Source: Philonthus cognatus (taxonomy: Eukaryota > Arthropoda > Insecta > Coleoptera > Staphylinidae). From it: 64,000 nt of DNA. The notes under the pieces are model-generated. The model was given only the letters and a program-made list of their open reading frames with translations, was not told the DNA's origin and searched no databases. The DNA lies in assembly GCA_932526585.2 (NCBI GenBank), contig OW052243.1:125357101-125421100 (forward strand), given 5' to 3'. The translations under genes were made by a program, and so were the position numbers. Shown here in pieces: positions 23,090 to 32,310 of the stretch (within the stretch, counting starts at the first letter, position 1; each line of letters begins with the position of its first letter).

Positions 23090-23703
23090 TTCCCTCTCTT
23101 GCAAGGGCTATCGACCATAGGTCTTTCTGCCCTGTGCTATGTGTGTGATGGGACGGCAAATCATTTTGTAAATTTTGGTACAGGTGTTGGTACTAATTCC
23201 TTGATTCTTGTATGTCAGGCAACGGAAATGTTTCGCTCGCTTTACGATGTTTGCTTTTATATCGGAATTGTGTTTTTTAAAGGAAAGTTTTGGGTCTAAC
23301 AGGATTCCTAGGTATTTACATAATGTGGAGGAGTATATAGTAGATCCGTTAATGTTTATGGAGAGAGGATGGTAGGGTAGGAATAGTTGGGATTTGTTGG
23401 GATTAATTTTAAGTCTCCAGTTGGAAAACCAAGTATTGTATAATAAAGGAGATAGAGAGGAGCCTTGAGGAACACCTTGTTCAGGATGGAATGTCGAGGA
23501 TAAGGTTTGTCGTATACGGATTTGAAGTTTGCAGTTGAAAAGGAAGTTTTGGATTAGGTTGATAAGGTGGTTGGGTAGTTTAAGGATACTGCATTTATAT
23601 AAAAGGCCCCGATGCCAAACGGAATCGAAGGTCTTAGATATATCTAGGAATAGAATGGCAGATGTTTTACCTTCTACATGAATTGTTTGGCAGTTGGATG
23701 TAA
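23090..23703 (-). pseudogene. Jockey-type non-LTR reverse transcriptase fragment
   Basis: On the minus strand from 23703 leftward, one frame reads ILFLDISKTFDSVWHRGLL, then EQGVPQGSSLSPLLYN, then TWFSNWRLKINPNKS, YLGILLDPKLSFKKH and finally CRPITHIAQ. These are reverse transcriptase blocks of Jockey-clade LINEs in the right order. The FADD-containing catalytic block that should lie between SPLLYN and WFSNW is absent, an in-frame internal deletion of roughly 60 codons. No endonuclease, ORF1 or poly-A end is present. Dead 5'-truncated copy. Confidence 0.88.
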
Positions 23704-24044
23704 TAAGAGAAATAATATAAACAAAAATACGCTTATATAAAAATAAATATTAATACCCAAATGAGACACCTAAAATTTGTGTGAGGTTTTTATACAATAA
23801 AAACCTCAGATATACAAGAAAGTTTAACTGTTTTATTTCTGTAAATAATGATGAATAACGAAGTAGAAGCCCCCACAGTAAACTGTTCAAATATTAATAA
23901 TATAAAATAAAATTAAATCTTTGGTATTATTAATATTACTTCACTACGAAATCGCCATATTAAAATGGCTATTTTTGCTATTAAATTATAACATATTATT
24001 AAAACACATTTTAAACTGTATCTGTTGTGTGTGAATACCTTATA
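23704..24044. other. Gap with FB3 end fragment
   Basis: AT-rich. At 23852-23880 TAACGAAGTAGAAGCCCCCAC is the FB3 outer end in reverse orientation; no arm partner is visible nearby. Also a short GTGAGGTTTTTATACAATAAAAACCTCA hairpin region at 23781-23809. Confidence 0.5.
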
Positions 24045-24876
24045 CAAGGTAGGGCATTCAACGTGTTTATTACAAATATTTCGAACACAAAGCATTTTAC
24101 GCAAAAATGACCTTAATGACCATAGTATTGGTTTTCTTGTAGGTAGCGCTGTTGTCGCTAAAACAATGTCAACTCATTTATTTTTTTTAAAGGAAACCCG
24201 TATATTTGATTGTAGATTCAGATTCCTTGTACAAAATAAGAATAATTTATTTAACTTATATATATTTTTTGTCAGCCTGATAGGTCACGCTGTAATCGCG
24301 AAAAATGATAATGCGTTCGGATGTTCATGTGATTTGCGGGTAGATTCAATTTGAGATGTATTGGCTGAAAAAACAAAGAAAGTGTTTTAAAACAGGCAGA
24401 AGACTTTTTACAAAAGTTTTTTTCTTATTTTGGTTCAGTTAAAGAAATTATCCAAAAATCATGTAATATTGGCCAAATTCCAGTTATTTTTTATAAAGAA
24501 AAATGACAATTTTTTATTGTGAACATGTTAATGCTGCTCGTCATTTGTACGTGCCGACACTCTAAAATCAAGCGTTTTAATCTGCGACACCAAAACATCT
24601 TTAATGTTTCACCTGTCTCGATTACAGCGCCATCTATTAGGCTGACAAAAAAATAAGTAAAGTAAATCTTATTTTTTACGAGGAATCCCAGACTGCAGTC
24701 AAAAAATAAGTTCCTATTAAAAAAAAGTGAGTTGACCTTGTTTTAATGACAGCAGCGCTACCTGTGAGAAAACTTATATAACATAATTAGGCCCCTCTTC
24801 TGTACTCAGGTCATTTCTGCGCAAAATGCTTTATTTTCGAAATATTCGGAAAAAACACGTTAATTGCCCCACCCTG
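24045..24876. mobile_element. Foldback/MITE with about 270-bp inverted repeats
   Basis: An 832-bp element. Left end CAAGGTAGGGCATTCAACG and right end (other strand) CAGGGTGGGGCAATTAACG are followed on both arms by AATATTTCGAA, AAAGCATTTT, AATGACC, GGTAGCGCTG and TTTTTTGTCAGCCT in register. Arms are about 80 percent alike by eye. Flanks are TTATA and TTTATA. The 109-codon plus frame within it is not conserved on the other arm and is not called. Confidence 0.85.
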
Positions 24877-25107
24877 TTTATAAAAGACTTCTGAAAAGTG
24901 GTTACATTGTAGTTTAAAAGCATAATAATGATTTTATAAAGAGTTAAATTTGTTAGTTAAATTGAAAATAAAAAAGTTCATACTTATTCTGGGACATGTC
25001 TGGGACATGAATATTGTTCTTTCGAAATTCTAACAAATAGCTTTGGAATATATAGGTAGGTATAATTAAATTTGTAATATTTATTAACGTGGGATTAAAG
25101 TTAAGCA
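24877..25107. other. Short gap
   Basis: AT-rich, nothing recognised. Confidence 0.4.
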
Positions 25108-25190
25108 GTATATAATAGATAAAACTAAGATAATGTTTGTATAAACTCCAAACAATAAGTCTTAATTAATAAGATTACTAAAACAATAAA
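25108..25190. repeat. FB6 half copy
   Basis: TAAAACTAAGATAATGTTTG and CAAACAATAAGTCTTAATTA, one FB6 arm. Confidence 0.65.
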
Positions 25191-25224
25191 TTTAAAATAT
25201 TTATGTTGAATACATTCACATTTT

Positions 25225-25385
25225 GAATTTCACTTTAAATCAGTGTTTTATAAGCGTAGCGCATGAAGTAAAATTTCGAGTTTAGAAAAGCCTGAAAATT
25301 TTGATTTGCTTCGCTCGCCAAATTTCAGGCTTTTCTAAACTCAAAACTTTACTTAATGCTCAGTCTGGGAGTGGAAACCCTCGTT
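25225..25385. repeat. FB1 core
   Basis: Core 25263-25365 with short loop GCTTCGCTCGCC, inner junction TATAAGCGTAGCGC on the left and linker CTGGGAGTGG on the right. Confidence 0.88.
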
Positions 25386-25494
25386 AGAAAATAGATCAGA
25401 AACTTATTTGATCAGAAATTATTCAAAATGAATATGATTTAATTTAATAAGAAAATAAACTGATAAAATATACATCTGTTTAATTAATTTCTCA

Positions 25495-25600
25495 CTTAAC
25501 TTGTGGTGAAACATTTTTGAATATAATTCTGGATATTGAATTAAAACACTTAGTCAGTGAAACAAACCATGTGTTTTAATTGAATATTCAAAATTTAAAT
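25495..25600. repeat. FB4 relative, short palindrome
   Basis: GATATTGAATTAAAACAC mirrors GTGTTTTAATTGAATAT around TTAGTCAGTGAAACAAACCA; the upstream CACTTAACTTGTGGTGAAACA also occurs next to the FB4 copy at 12325. Confidence 0.75.
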
Positions 25601-25818
25601 ATATAATATAATTCCTGGTTGCAGAATACTTCAAACATTAAAAGTGCGATTCTTTTCGCAATCTACAACAAGTTAGTCTTACAAAGACTATATCAAACAC
25701 TCATTGAAACAACTACTTCCCGGGCTAATACCCCGACGGACATTGAATTATACAACAAGTGTTTGCTGTTACATACAGTAACCTACTGCAAATGTAACAA
25801 TTTGGGTCAAATTATTCA

Positions 25819-25875
25819 GGCCATCTATAGACGCGTTTCGAGATTTATCTCTCATCAGTGTTTAGAGGGAATGGC
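25819..25875 (-). ncRNA. Hammerhead-ribozyme-like motif, copy B-left
   Basis: Minus strand: CUGAUGA, a perfect four-pair stem II (GAGA, UAAA loop, UCUC), GAAA, CGCGUC, then UAUAGAUGGCC. All invariant catalytic-core positions are present. On its 5' side (CUCUAAACA) stem I does not pair beyond one base, because the palindrome centre is asymmetric here; the partner strand GCUAUA lies on the other arm. Stem III is the minimal AC/GU type with self-complementary ACGCGU, so activity would probably need dimerisation. Confidence 0.7.
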
Positions 25876-25922
25876 AAAGCTATACTGATGAGATAAATCT
25901 CGTAACGCGTCTATAGATGGCC
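25873..25922 (+). ncRNA. Hammerhead-ribozyme-like motif, copy B-right (mutated core)
   Basis: Plus strand: GGC, CUAUA, CUGAUGA, GAUAAAUCUC, GUAA, CGCGUC, UAUAG, GCC. Stem I is complete (CUAUA/UAUAG plus an outer GGC/GCC across an internal loop), the type I arrangement. Against the left arm it has lost two bases of stem II and changed GAAA to GUAA, which should abolish cleavage. Taken with the left arm it shows what the intact ancestor looked like. Confidence 0.65.
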
Positions 25923-26149
25923 TGAATAATTTGACCCAAATTGTTATATTTGCAGTAGGTTACTGTATGTAACAGCAAACACTTGTTGTATAATTCAATG
26001 TCCGTTGGGGTATTAGCCCGGGAAGTAGTTGTTTCAATGAGTGTTTGATATAGTCTTTGTAAGACTAACTTGTTGTAGATTGCGAAAAGAATCGCACTTT
26101 TAATGTATATATATATATTTATCAAATTCAATTTTAACTTTTATTTGAT

Positions 26150-26636
26150 ATTTTGTAATATCCAGAAAAGATATTCAAATTTTAATTATAGCTAATTAAA
26201 GTTAATTTATTTCTGTGTAGATTCTATGAATTTTATGTTGTTTTAATAATCTATTGACTTTTTAAAATTGTTTCAAAGAAAACGTTCCCCTAGATCAGTG
26301 GTGGGGAAACGTTTTTTAAGACGGGCCATTTGTAATAACCAGACAATCGTAGCGGGCCAAAGAATAATGCTTAATCGTAGGTAGGTAATTTTTATGCGGG
26401 TCGTCACATTACGAAGTAAGAACGCGTTGAAACATTCTCACGACGGCACTCTTAAACGGGCCGGATTAAACCTTTCCGCGGGCCGGATTAAACCTTTCCG
26501 CCGTAGTTTCCCCCTCACTGCCCTAGATCGTTGATTTTATTGCATGATTTCAACATTGGCTTAATATTTTAAGAAGATGCATTGAGATAATTTATTTTTG
26601 AAGCTTCTAAAGAGTGTATCTAACCCCAGACTAAGC
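26150..26636. repeat. Repeat arm shared with 29061-29293 (inverted), split by hAT MITE
   Basis: From AATATCCAGAAAAGATATT through TTCTATGAATTTTATGTTG, AATCTATTGACTTT and TTTTAAGAAGATGCATT the sequence is the reverse complement of 29061-29293. It ends in an FB1 core, so it is an alternative outer arm of FB1. A hAT MITE (26296-26520) interrupts it. Confidence 0.85.
26296..26520. mobile_element. hAT MITE with 8-bp target duplication CCCTAGAT
   Basis: 225 bp with ends CAGTGGTGGGGAAAC and (other strand) CAGTGAGGGGGAAAC, interior GCGGGCC words typical of hAT elements, and exact CCCTAGAT on both sides (26288-26295 and 26521-26528). A GGGCCGGATTAAACCTTTCC unit is duplicated near the right end. No ORF. 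The inverted paralogous arm at 29061-29293 lacks it. Confidence 0.92.
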
Positions 26637-27122
26637 ATGAAGTAAAATTTCGAGTTTAGAAAAGCCTGAAAATTTGGTTTGGTCGCGTAGCGCGTAGCGC
26701 TACGCGGCCAAACCAAATTTTCAGGCTTTTCTAAACTCGAAATTTTACTTCATGCGCTACGCGTATAAAACACTAAAATATTGTAAATTAAAAAAATATA
26801 TTTCTGAATAAGTATTAAAAATAAACTGCTAAAGCAAGATTAAAAAAATACTGCTAAACAAGACGAAATGTTGAGGCTTTTCTAAACTCAAAATTTTACT
26901 TCATGAATAATAAAAAATACATGAACATTTTTGTAAATAAGCAATAATCGAAATTTTTAAATAACAAAATATTCAAATTTTTTTTCACATATTCTCAAGA
27001 CAGGTCAAATAATACAATGTATCAAATGTACTTATTTAGTTGGTAATTTTTTAAGAAATAAATATAGTTGCGCTATTGCATCATTGGCGCTTAATGGGTT
27101 AAAAGAAAAATTCCCTGTATAA
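26600..27122. repeat. FB1 element, core plus decayed right half
   Basis: Core 26637-26754 with a GTCGCGTAGCGCGTAGCGC-type loop, inner junction GCGCTACGCGTATAAAACACT, two ATACTGCTAAA spacer remnants, a half-core at 26873-26905, and the outer end AAAAGAAAAATTCCCTG at 27105-27121 followed by TA. Confidence 0.85.
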
Positions 27123-28424
27123 TATATTTAAGTTAAACTTCAATGTAAAATAGAGAATGCACTCTGAATGGAAATACTCTTAATGTATCGGATGTGCATA
27201 TAACTAAAAAAAAACTAAAAAAATAACGATTGTAATAAATATTCAGTAGTTGAACATTACGTGACTTTACCTACCTGGTAACGTTTTAGTGTGAATGTAA
27301 AATTTAGAAAAAGCATTAATTTTTAATCGTGCCAGGTGCTGCAGAGAGTGCCACTTTTTAATTATTCTGTGATTTACAGAATGTCTTAAATTGTTTACGG
27401 CTTTTCTAGTATTGTGAATGCTGCAGTGCACCATTGATTATTCCGCAGTTACTATTAAAATTTATGTAAATTATAATGATAATGTGTGTGTTTTCGTGTA
27501 AGTTAACAACATAGAACGAGTCTTGTTAAGTTTGTACACTTTTTCCGCGTTATAAATGCATTATGGGGTGTTCAGGGATGATGCTATCTGCAACGTTATA
27601 TTACTTAAGTTTGGGGGAGCATTTTATAAATTCCAACCGTCGCCATTCGGCATAATTTGTGGTTTAGTTCAACATCAAGCCAGTTTTTATTTCACCCGAT
27701 TGACCCCGGGAATATTTCCAATATTTTATTTCCGCGGTCATAGCGTTTCTTCGATAATCTGGACTGTGCCGCTCGATAAAGGTTTATAAATATTAATTCT
27801 CTTCAAATAGTTCTGAATACACGGTCGATAACTACTTTTCTGCTCTGATTATTTACAATTTATATTTCAACAAGGCAGACAGAAGTCATTTTCGTCCCCT
27901 ATATATTTTATTAGGGAAGAAAAAATTCAATTTCATGTGTACGGATGGTACTGTACAAAAAAAATCGAACGAAATTACGCTTTTCTCTCTCATAATTCAC
28001 AAGATATTTCGTGCTTTCGACATTTTCACGTTTACACATGAATCGATACGGACTTCATTATAAATATTTCATTATTTATAAATTATTCATTTGCACGGAC
28101 GGTCATGTAAAAAGTATATTTACGCGCTTGCACATCCTCCTGCAAATTACCCAATCTAAATAATTTCACGCTGCTTCTAGGATATACGTTTACACATTTT
28201 TTTACAATATAAAATCGTAAACATCTATACACGGACTCAACAATTTAAAATGGCTGCTATTTGGAATGGTCAATTTATCGGCTTTTTCGATTATCGGTAA
28301 CGCGGTACATTTACGAATCAATCCGGCTTACCAATAATTTAACCGAAAAATCACAATATCAAATTTTTAAGGTGTAAAAACCGATACATACATTATAAAT
28401 TAACTGCATTCAATGATTTACCTT
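27123..28424. other. Single-copy-looking island, no gene seen
   Basis: About 1.3 kb with moderate GC and no match to repeats in the window. A 77-codon plus frame at 27556-27789 (opens MHYGVFRDD) has no recognisable domain, splice context or relatives, so it is left uncalled. Probably intronic or intergenic. Confidence 0.45.
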
Positions 28425-29060
28425 TAACAAGAGTTTCCACCCTTTGATTAGGTATGAAGTAAAATTTAGAGTTTAGAAAACCTTAAAATTTGAATTTGCC
28501 GGCGTAAGCGAATAAATTGACCTTAATGCTAGTAAAATTTTGTGTATATTAATTTTAAATTGAATCTATAGTTTTACAGATTCTAATAAACGAAATGTAG
28601 TTCGCCTGTAGCGGCATAACTTAATAAATGTTTAGAAATTCGCTGCTTTTATAAAATCATTCAATTAAATTTTTTTACCAAGTGTATTCACTCCATGGTT
28701 TTAAGCATGAAGTAAAATTTCGAGTTTAGAAAAGCCTGAACATTTCGATTTGGATTCAAACTTTCTTAAACTCGAATTTTACTTTATGCGCCACGCATAT
28801 AAATCACTAAAATATTGTAAAACTTAAAATATACTGCTAAATCAGTATTAAATATATATCGTTTAAGTAGGATTAAAAATATACTAGTTAACAAGATTAA
28901 TTTAAATTTTACAATATTTTAGTGTTTCTTACGCGTGGCGCATGAAGTAAAATTTCGAGTTTAGAAAAGCCTGAAAATTTGGTTTGGCCGCGTAGCGCTA
29001 CGCGCTACGCGACCAAACCAAATTTTCAGGCTTTTCTAAACTCGAAATTTTACTTCATGC
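28425..29060. repeat. FB1 cluster, three cores
   Basis: A degraded left half (28450-28500), a shortened core (28704-28790, loop GGATTCAAAC), two ATACTGCTAAA spacer copies, and a full core (28943-29060) with a CGCGTAGCGCTACGCGCTACGCG loop. The last core continues into the alternative outer arm 29061-29293. Confidence 0.85.
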
Positions 29061-29293
29061 TTAGTCTGGGATTGGAAACACTCTTTAGAAGCTTTAAATT
29101 CAAAAATAAATTATCTTAATGCATCTTCTTAAAATATTTTGCCCAAGTTAAAATTATGCAATCAAATCAACGATTTTCTTTGAAACAATTGCAGAAAGTC
29201 AATAGATTATCAAAACAACACAAATTCATAGAATCTTCACAGAAATATATAAAGTTTAATGGGCTATAATTGAAATTTAAATATCTTTTCTAG
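29061..29293. repeat. Alternative FB1 outer arm, inverted copy of 26161-26636
   Basis: Reverse complement of the arm in the 26 kb copy, uninterrupted by a hAT MITE. It ends at CTTTTCTAG directly before the ATAT flank of the DUF7869-like transposon. The 26 kb copy reads TTTGTAATATCCAGAAAAG at the matching point, without the transposon. Confidence 0.85.
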
Positions 29294-29729
29294 ATATGAA
29301 GACTTGTAATGAAGACCGTGCTAAGTGCCAAAAAAAAATCAAAATTAGTTATATACCTAAAAAGTATGTTATGTGTCAAGGCTAACAGCCTGTAAAAAGT
29401 GCTAAGGGCCACGATCGTTGGAAATGGTTTCAACGTATTTTAATAGATGGCGGATGTGTCAACTTTACCGGTTCGAGTAAAGAAAGCCGTGCTAAGTGCC
29501 AGACGTATTATAACCTCATTGTTATTTCCCGTGCGTTGTGTGTTTCAACTAAATTGCTGAATACATGAAGGCTGACAACGCTGAATCATTTAGTTCATCC
29601 TCTAAGAGGAAAAGAAAAGATGGAGAAGGAAGCAATAAAACTTTCAATAAATTGAGAAGAAGCCAAGGAAAAGAATATGTGGGAAACAAAAACAAAGTAG
29701 TGCCATCTAAAGAAGAACCGGCAGCAATA

Positions 29730-29809
29730 GTAAGTAAACTTATAATGATTATTAAACAAAAGTAATGAAAGTTAATACTTCATAAAATAATGTATAACGA
29801 TTTTTTTAG
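29730..29809 (+). other. Short intron inside the transposon gene
   Basis: Begins GTAAGTAAAC after codon ATA and ends TTTTTTTAG before TTC; removing its 80 bases keeps phase 0 and joins Ala-Ala-Ile to Phe-Ile-Cys. Without removal the frame stops at 29763. Size and sites fit insect introns. Confidence 0.8.
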
Positions 29810-30862
29810 TTCATTTGCAAGTGTAAATATCAATGCAAAAACATTACACATGGGAAAAAACTGCAGCTCTTTCACCAATTTTATAATTTACAAGACAATG
29901 TAAAACAGAATTCATATTTAATGGGACTTTTAAATGTGTGCCCGGTAAAAAGACGACGCCACGGTAGTTATGAGAATTAAGATGCAAGCAGAAGGCAAGC
30001 GACTGTTTATTTAACCGTACCTGATGGAGCTGGGAAAGTCGTGCAAGTCTGTAAACACACTTTTTTACAAATTTTTGGAATCAGCCGAAGACGTGTTGAA
30101 ACTCTCGTGAAAGCAAAAAAAGCGGGCCAAGTTACTTATGTCAAAAGAAAAGGCAACAAAACTCAACATAAGGAATACTCAATCCAAGATGAAAATTTAG
30201 TGGCAGCACATATTTCCCGGTTTCCCAGAGAGGAAAGTCACTATGGAAGGATGAAGAGTAGTAAAGAATATTTGAGCCAAGATTTAAACATTAATCGATT
30301 GTATCGCGCTTTCAAAGACACCTATACGAATTCTGATATAACCTACCGTTTCTACTATACTACTTTTAATAAACAAATTCCAAAGTTAAAATTTCACCAT
30401 CCACGCACTGATACGTGCCAAACGTGTGATCTATTGAACATGCAACACAAATCCACTCCCAATGACAAAGATGCAAAGAAGAAACTTTAAATTCATCATA
30501 GGAAAGCTGAGAAAGCGATGAAAGTAATGAAGGAAAATCATGCAAAATCCCGGCTTCCCCTAACTGACATATGTACCATGTCTATGGACCTTCAACAAGT
30601 ACTTTCCCTACCAGCCCTTACACACAGCCAAATGTATTATTTACGCCAACTTTCTTGCTATAATTTTGCGTCCACGTTGCTGGTACCAATAAAGGGCACA
30701 TGCATTTATGGCATGAGGAAATATCTAAGAGAGGAGGTAACGAAATTTCGTCATGCATTTGGAAAGCAGTTACAAGTGGAATAACAAGAAAGGATAAATT
30801 AAACATTTGGAGTGATAACTGTGCTGGACAGAACAAAAATAAAATGATGCTATTTTTATGTA

Positions 30863-32284
30863 TACTCAATGACATTAGAAGCGTACCACCAAGAAGGAAT
30901 GATTTTTTTTAATTCATATTTTAGCAACAGAGTGACTATATTTAAAGCATACATTGATAACAATTTCAACCTTGTGCCTTTTATATTTATTGTGAAAAAA
31001 AAATATATTTCACTTTTTCATTTTTGATAAAACTATTTATATGAGCTGTTTAGTACAGATGTTTTTAGTTTTAGTGTTTCCGTTGAGTGTGTTAAGCTTA
31101 AATAAAATGCCTCGAGTCCGAAGACGTCCACAATATCACCATTTGAGCGATTTTGACCGGGGTCGAGTCGTTGCTTATCGAGATGTCGGTATGTCCTATC
31201 GCGAAATTGCCCGCCGTATTGATTCCACTGCAGCAACTGTAATACGTGTGTATCAGGTATGGACAGAAGAAGGTAGAGGAGCAAGAAGAAGACCAATTGG
31301 TCAACCAAGGCGTACCACAGAACGTCAAGATCGGCGCTTAAGACAAATAGCCCTGCGAGACCGTTTCGCTACTACGCGTCAAATCGGTGATCAATGGATT
31401 GGAGAAGAAGGTAGGCCCGTTAGTATGCGAACCTTATATCGCCGCATTCAATCCTTTGGGCTTCTTTCGTACCGTCAAAGATTAGTGCTTCCTTTAACAG
31501 CGAGACACTGTCGCCAAAGGTTGGACTGGTGCAGAGAACGGCAGCATTGGGAGGCAGAATGGCACGATGTCGTATTCAGCGATGAATCACGATTTTGTCT
31601 AGGCACGCATGATGGCCGTAGAAGGGTACGACGCTACCGTGGAGAGCGACCTGATCTTTGGTTTGCTATTGAGAGGCATGTACACAGGACTGCTGGAGTA
31701 ATGGTTTGGGGGGCTATTGCTTATGGTAGTCGATCACCTCCTGTATTCATTCGAGGCAGTATGACAGCTGCGCGTTATGTTGAAGACATCATACGACCGA
31801 CTTTGTTGCCTTATTTAGATGGCCGCCCAGACGTACTTTTTCAACAAGATAACGCACGTCCCCATATTGCTCGTCGAACTATGAACTTTCTTAATGAAGC
31901 TGATGTTAATGTTTTTGCGTGGCCGTCCCGTTCGCCGGATTTAAATCCCATTGAACATGTGTGGGATATCATGGGAAGAAGAATATTCTCTTTGCACCAT
32001 CCTCCACAGACTCTAGCACAGTTGATCGATGAAATTCAAGTTGCTTGGAACGAGATGCCTCAAGAAGACATCGACCATCTCATTTTGTCGATGCCCAGAC
32101 GTCTACAGGAGTGTATGCAGCAAAGGGGTCGCCAAACACATTATTAATTTTTTTTAGTTTGTTTTTAATAAAATTTCTTGAAAATGTAATCATTTTATTC
32201 TTGATGTAAGACTACCATACTGGCAATAAATCAAGTTAAAATAATAACTCCTTCTGGGTGTTACGCTTCTAATGTCATTGAGTA
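30863..32284 (+). mobile_element. Tc1-like transposon, copy 2 (apparently intact)
   Basis: A 1422-bp element with TIRs starting TACTCAATGACATTAGAAGC, flanked by TA (30861-30862 and 32285-32286). Removing it with one TA restores the reading frame of the host transposon gene (LFLCI-FMVTKGY), which fixes the ends exactly. It differs from copy 1 by a handful of substitutions and the 13-nt indel. It has one uninterrupted transposase gene, so it is the best candidate in the window for an autonomous element. Confidence 0.96.
31107..32147 (+). CDS. Tc1-like DD34E transposase, full length
   Basis: 346 codons. Start chosen at ATG 31107 (MPRVRR) because the homologous position in copy 1 is also a Met-Pro-Arg-Val and the 22 codons upstream, although open, are a hydrophobic run in the 5' untranslated part. 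Domains: bipartite paired-like DNA-binding region (helix-turn-helix about residues 10-50 and 75-120) joined by an Arg-rich linker (ARRRPIGQPRR, 59-69), then the DDE domain with Asp159 (FSDES), Asp248 (QQDNARPH) and Glu283 (NPIEHVW). Spacing of 34 between the last two gives the DD34E signature of Tc1. Length is normal for Tc1. Expected role: nuclear, binds the TIRs and inserts at TA. An AATAAA-like site follows near 32166. Expression is not shown. Confidence 0.95.
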   Translation: MPRVRRRPQYHHLSDFDRGRVVAYRDVGMSYREIARRIDSTAATVIRVYQVWTEEGRGARRRPIGQPRRTTERQDRRLRQIALRDRFATTRQIGDQWIGEEGRPVSMRTLYRRIQSFGLLSYRQRLVLPLTARHCRQRLDWCRERQHWEAEWHDVVFSDESRFCLGTHDGRRRVRRYRGERPDLWFAIERHVHRTAGVMVWGAIAYGSRSPPVFIRGSMTAARYVEDIIRPTLLPYLDGRPDVLFQQDNARPHIARRTMNFLNEADVNVFAWPSRSPDLNPIEHVWDIMGRRIFSLHHPPQTLAQLIDEIQVAWNEMPQEDIDHLILSMPRRLQECMQQRGRQTHY

Positions 32285-32310
32285 TATATTCATGGTAACA
32301 AAAGGATATG

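Larger units (their letters stand above)
25612..26106. mobile_element. FB2 foldback element, near-complete head-to-head copy
   Basis: Arms of about 230 bases are over 95 percent complementary: CATTAAAAGTGCGATTC, CAATCTACAACAAGTTAG, ATTGAAACAACTACTTCCCG, GCTAATACCCCGACGGAC, TTGGGTCAAATTATTCAGG. The centre (about 25859-25872) is short and asymmetric. Each arm's central end carries a hammerhead-like motif pointing outward. The left end keeps CCTGGTTGCAGAATACTTC; the right arm is cut just after CACTTTTAATG. Each arm is open as an 83-89 codon frame, but both frames copy one sequence, so that is no proof of coding. Confidence 0.9.

Noticed and set aside
25619..26131. 89- and 83-codon frames in FB2 as a conserved small protein
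   Set aside because: Both frames are the two arms of one palindrome and the other copies are nearly identical DNA, so conservation is not evidence of coding. No recognisable motif.
30600..30875. 85-codon minus frame in the DUF7869-like gene
   Set aside because: Shadow of the real plus-strand coding sequence.
31041..31106. Upstream in-frame start of the Tc1 transposase (extra 22 codons)
   Set aside because: The extension is a hydrophobic run not expected in Tc1 transposases and reads through the element's leader; MPRV at 31107 is the likely start.
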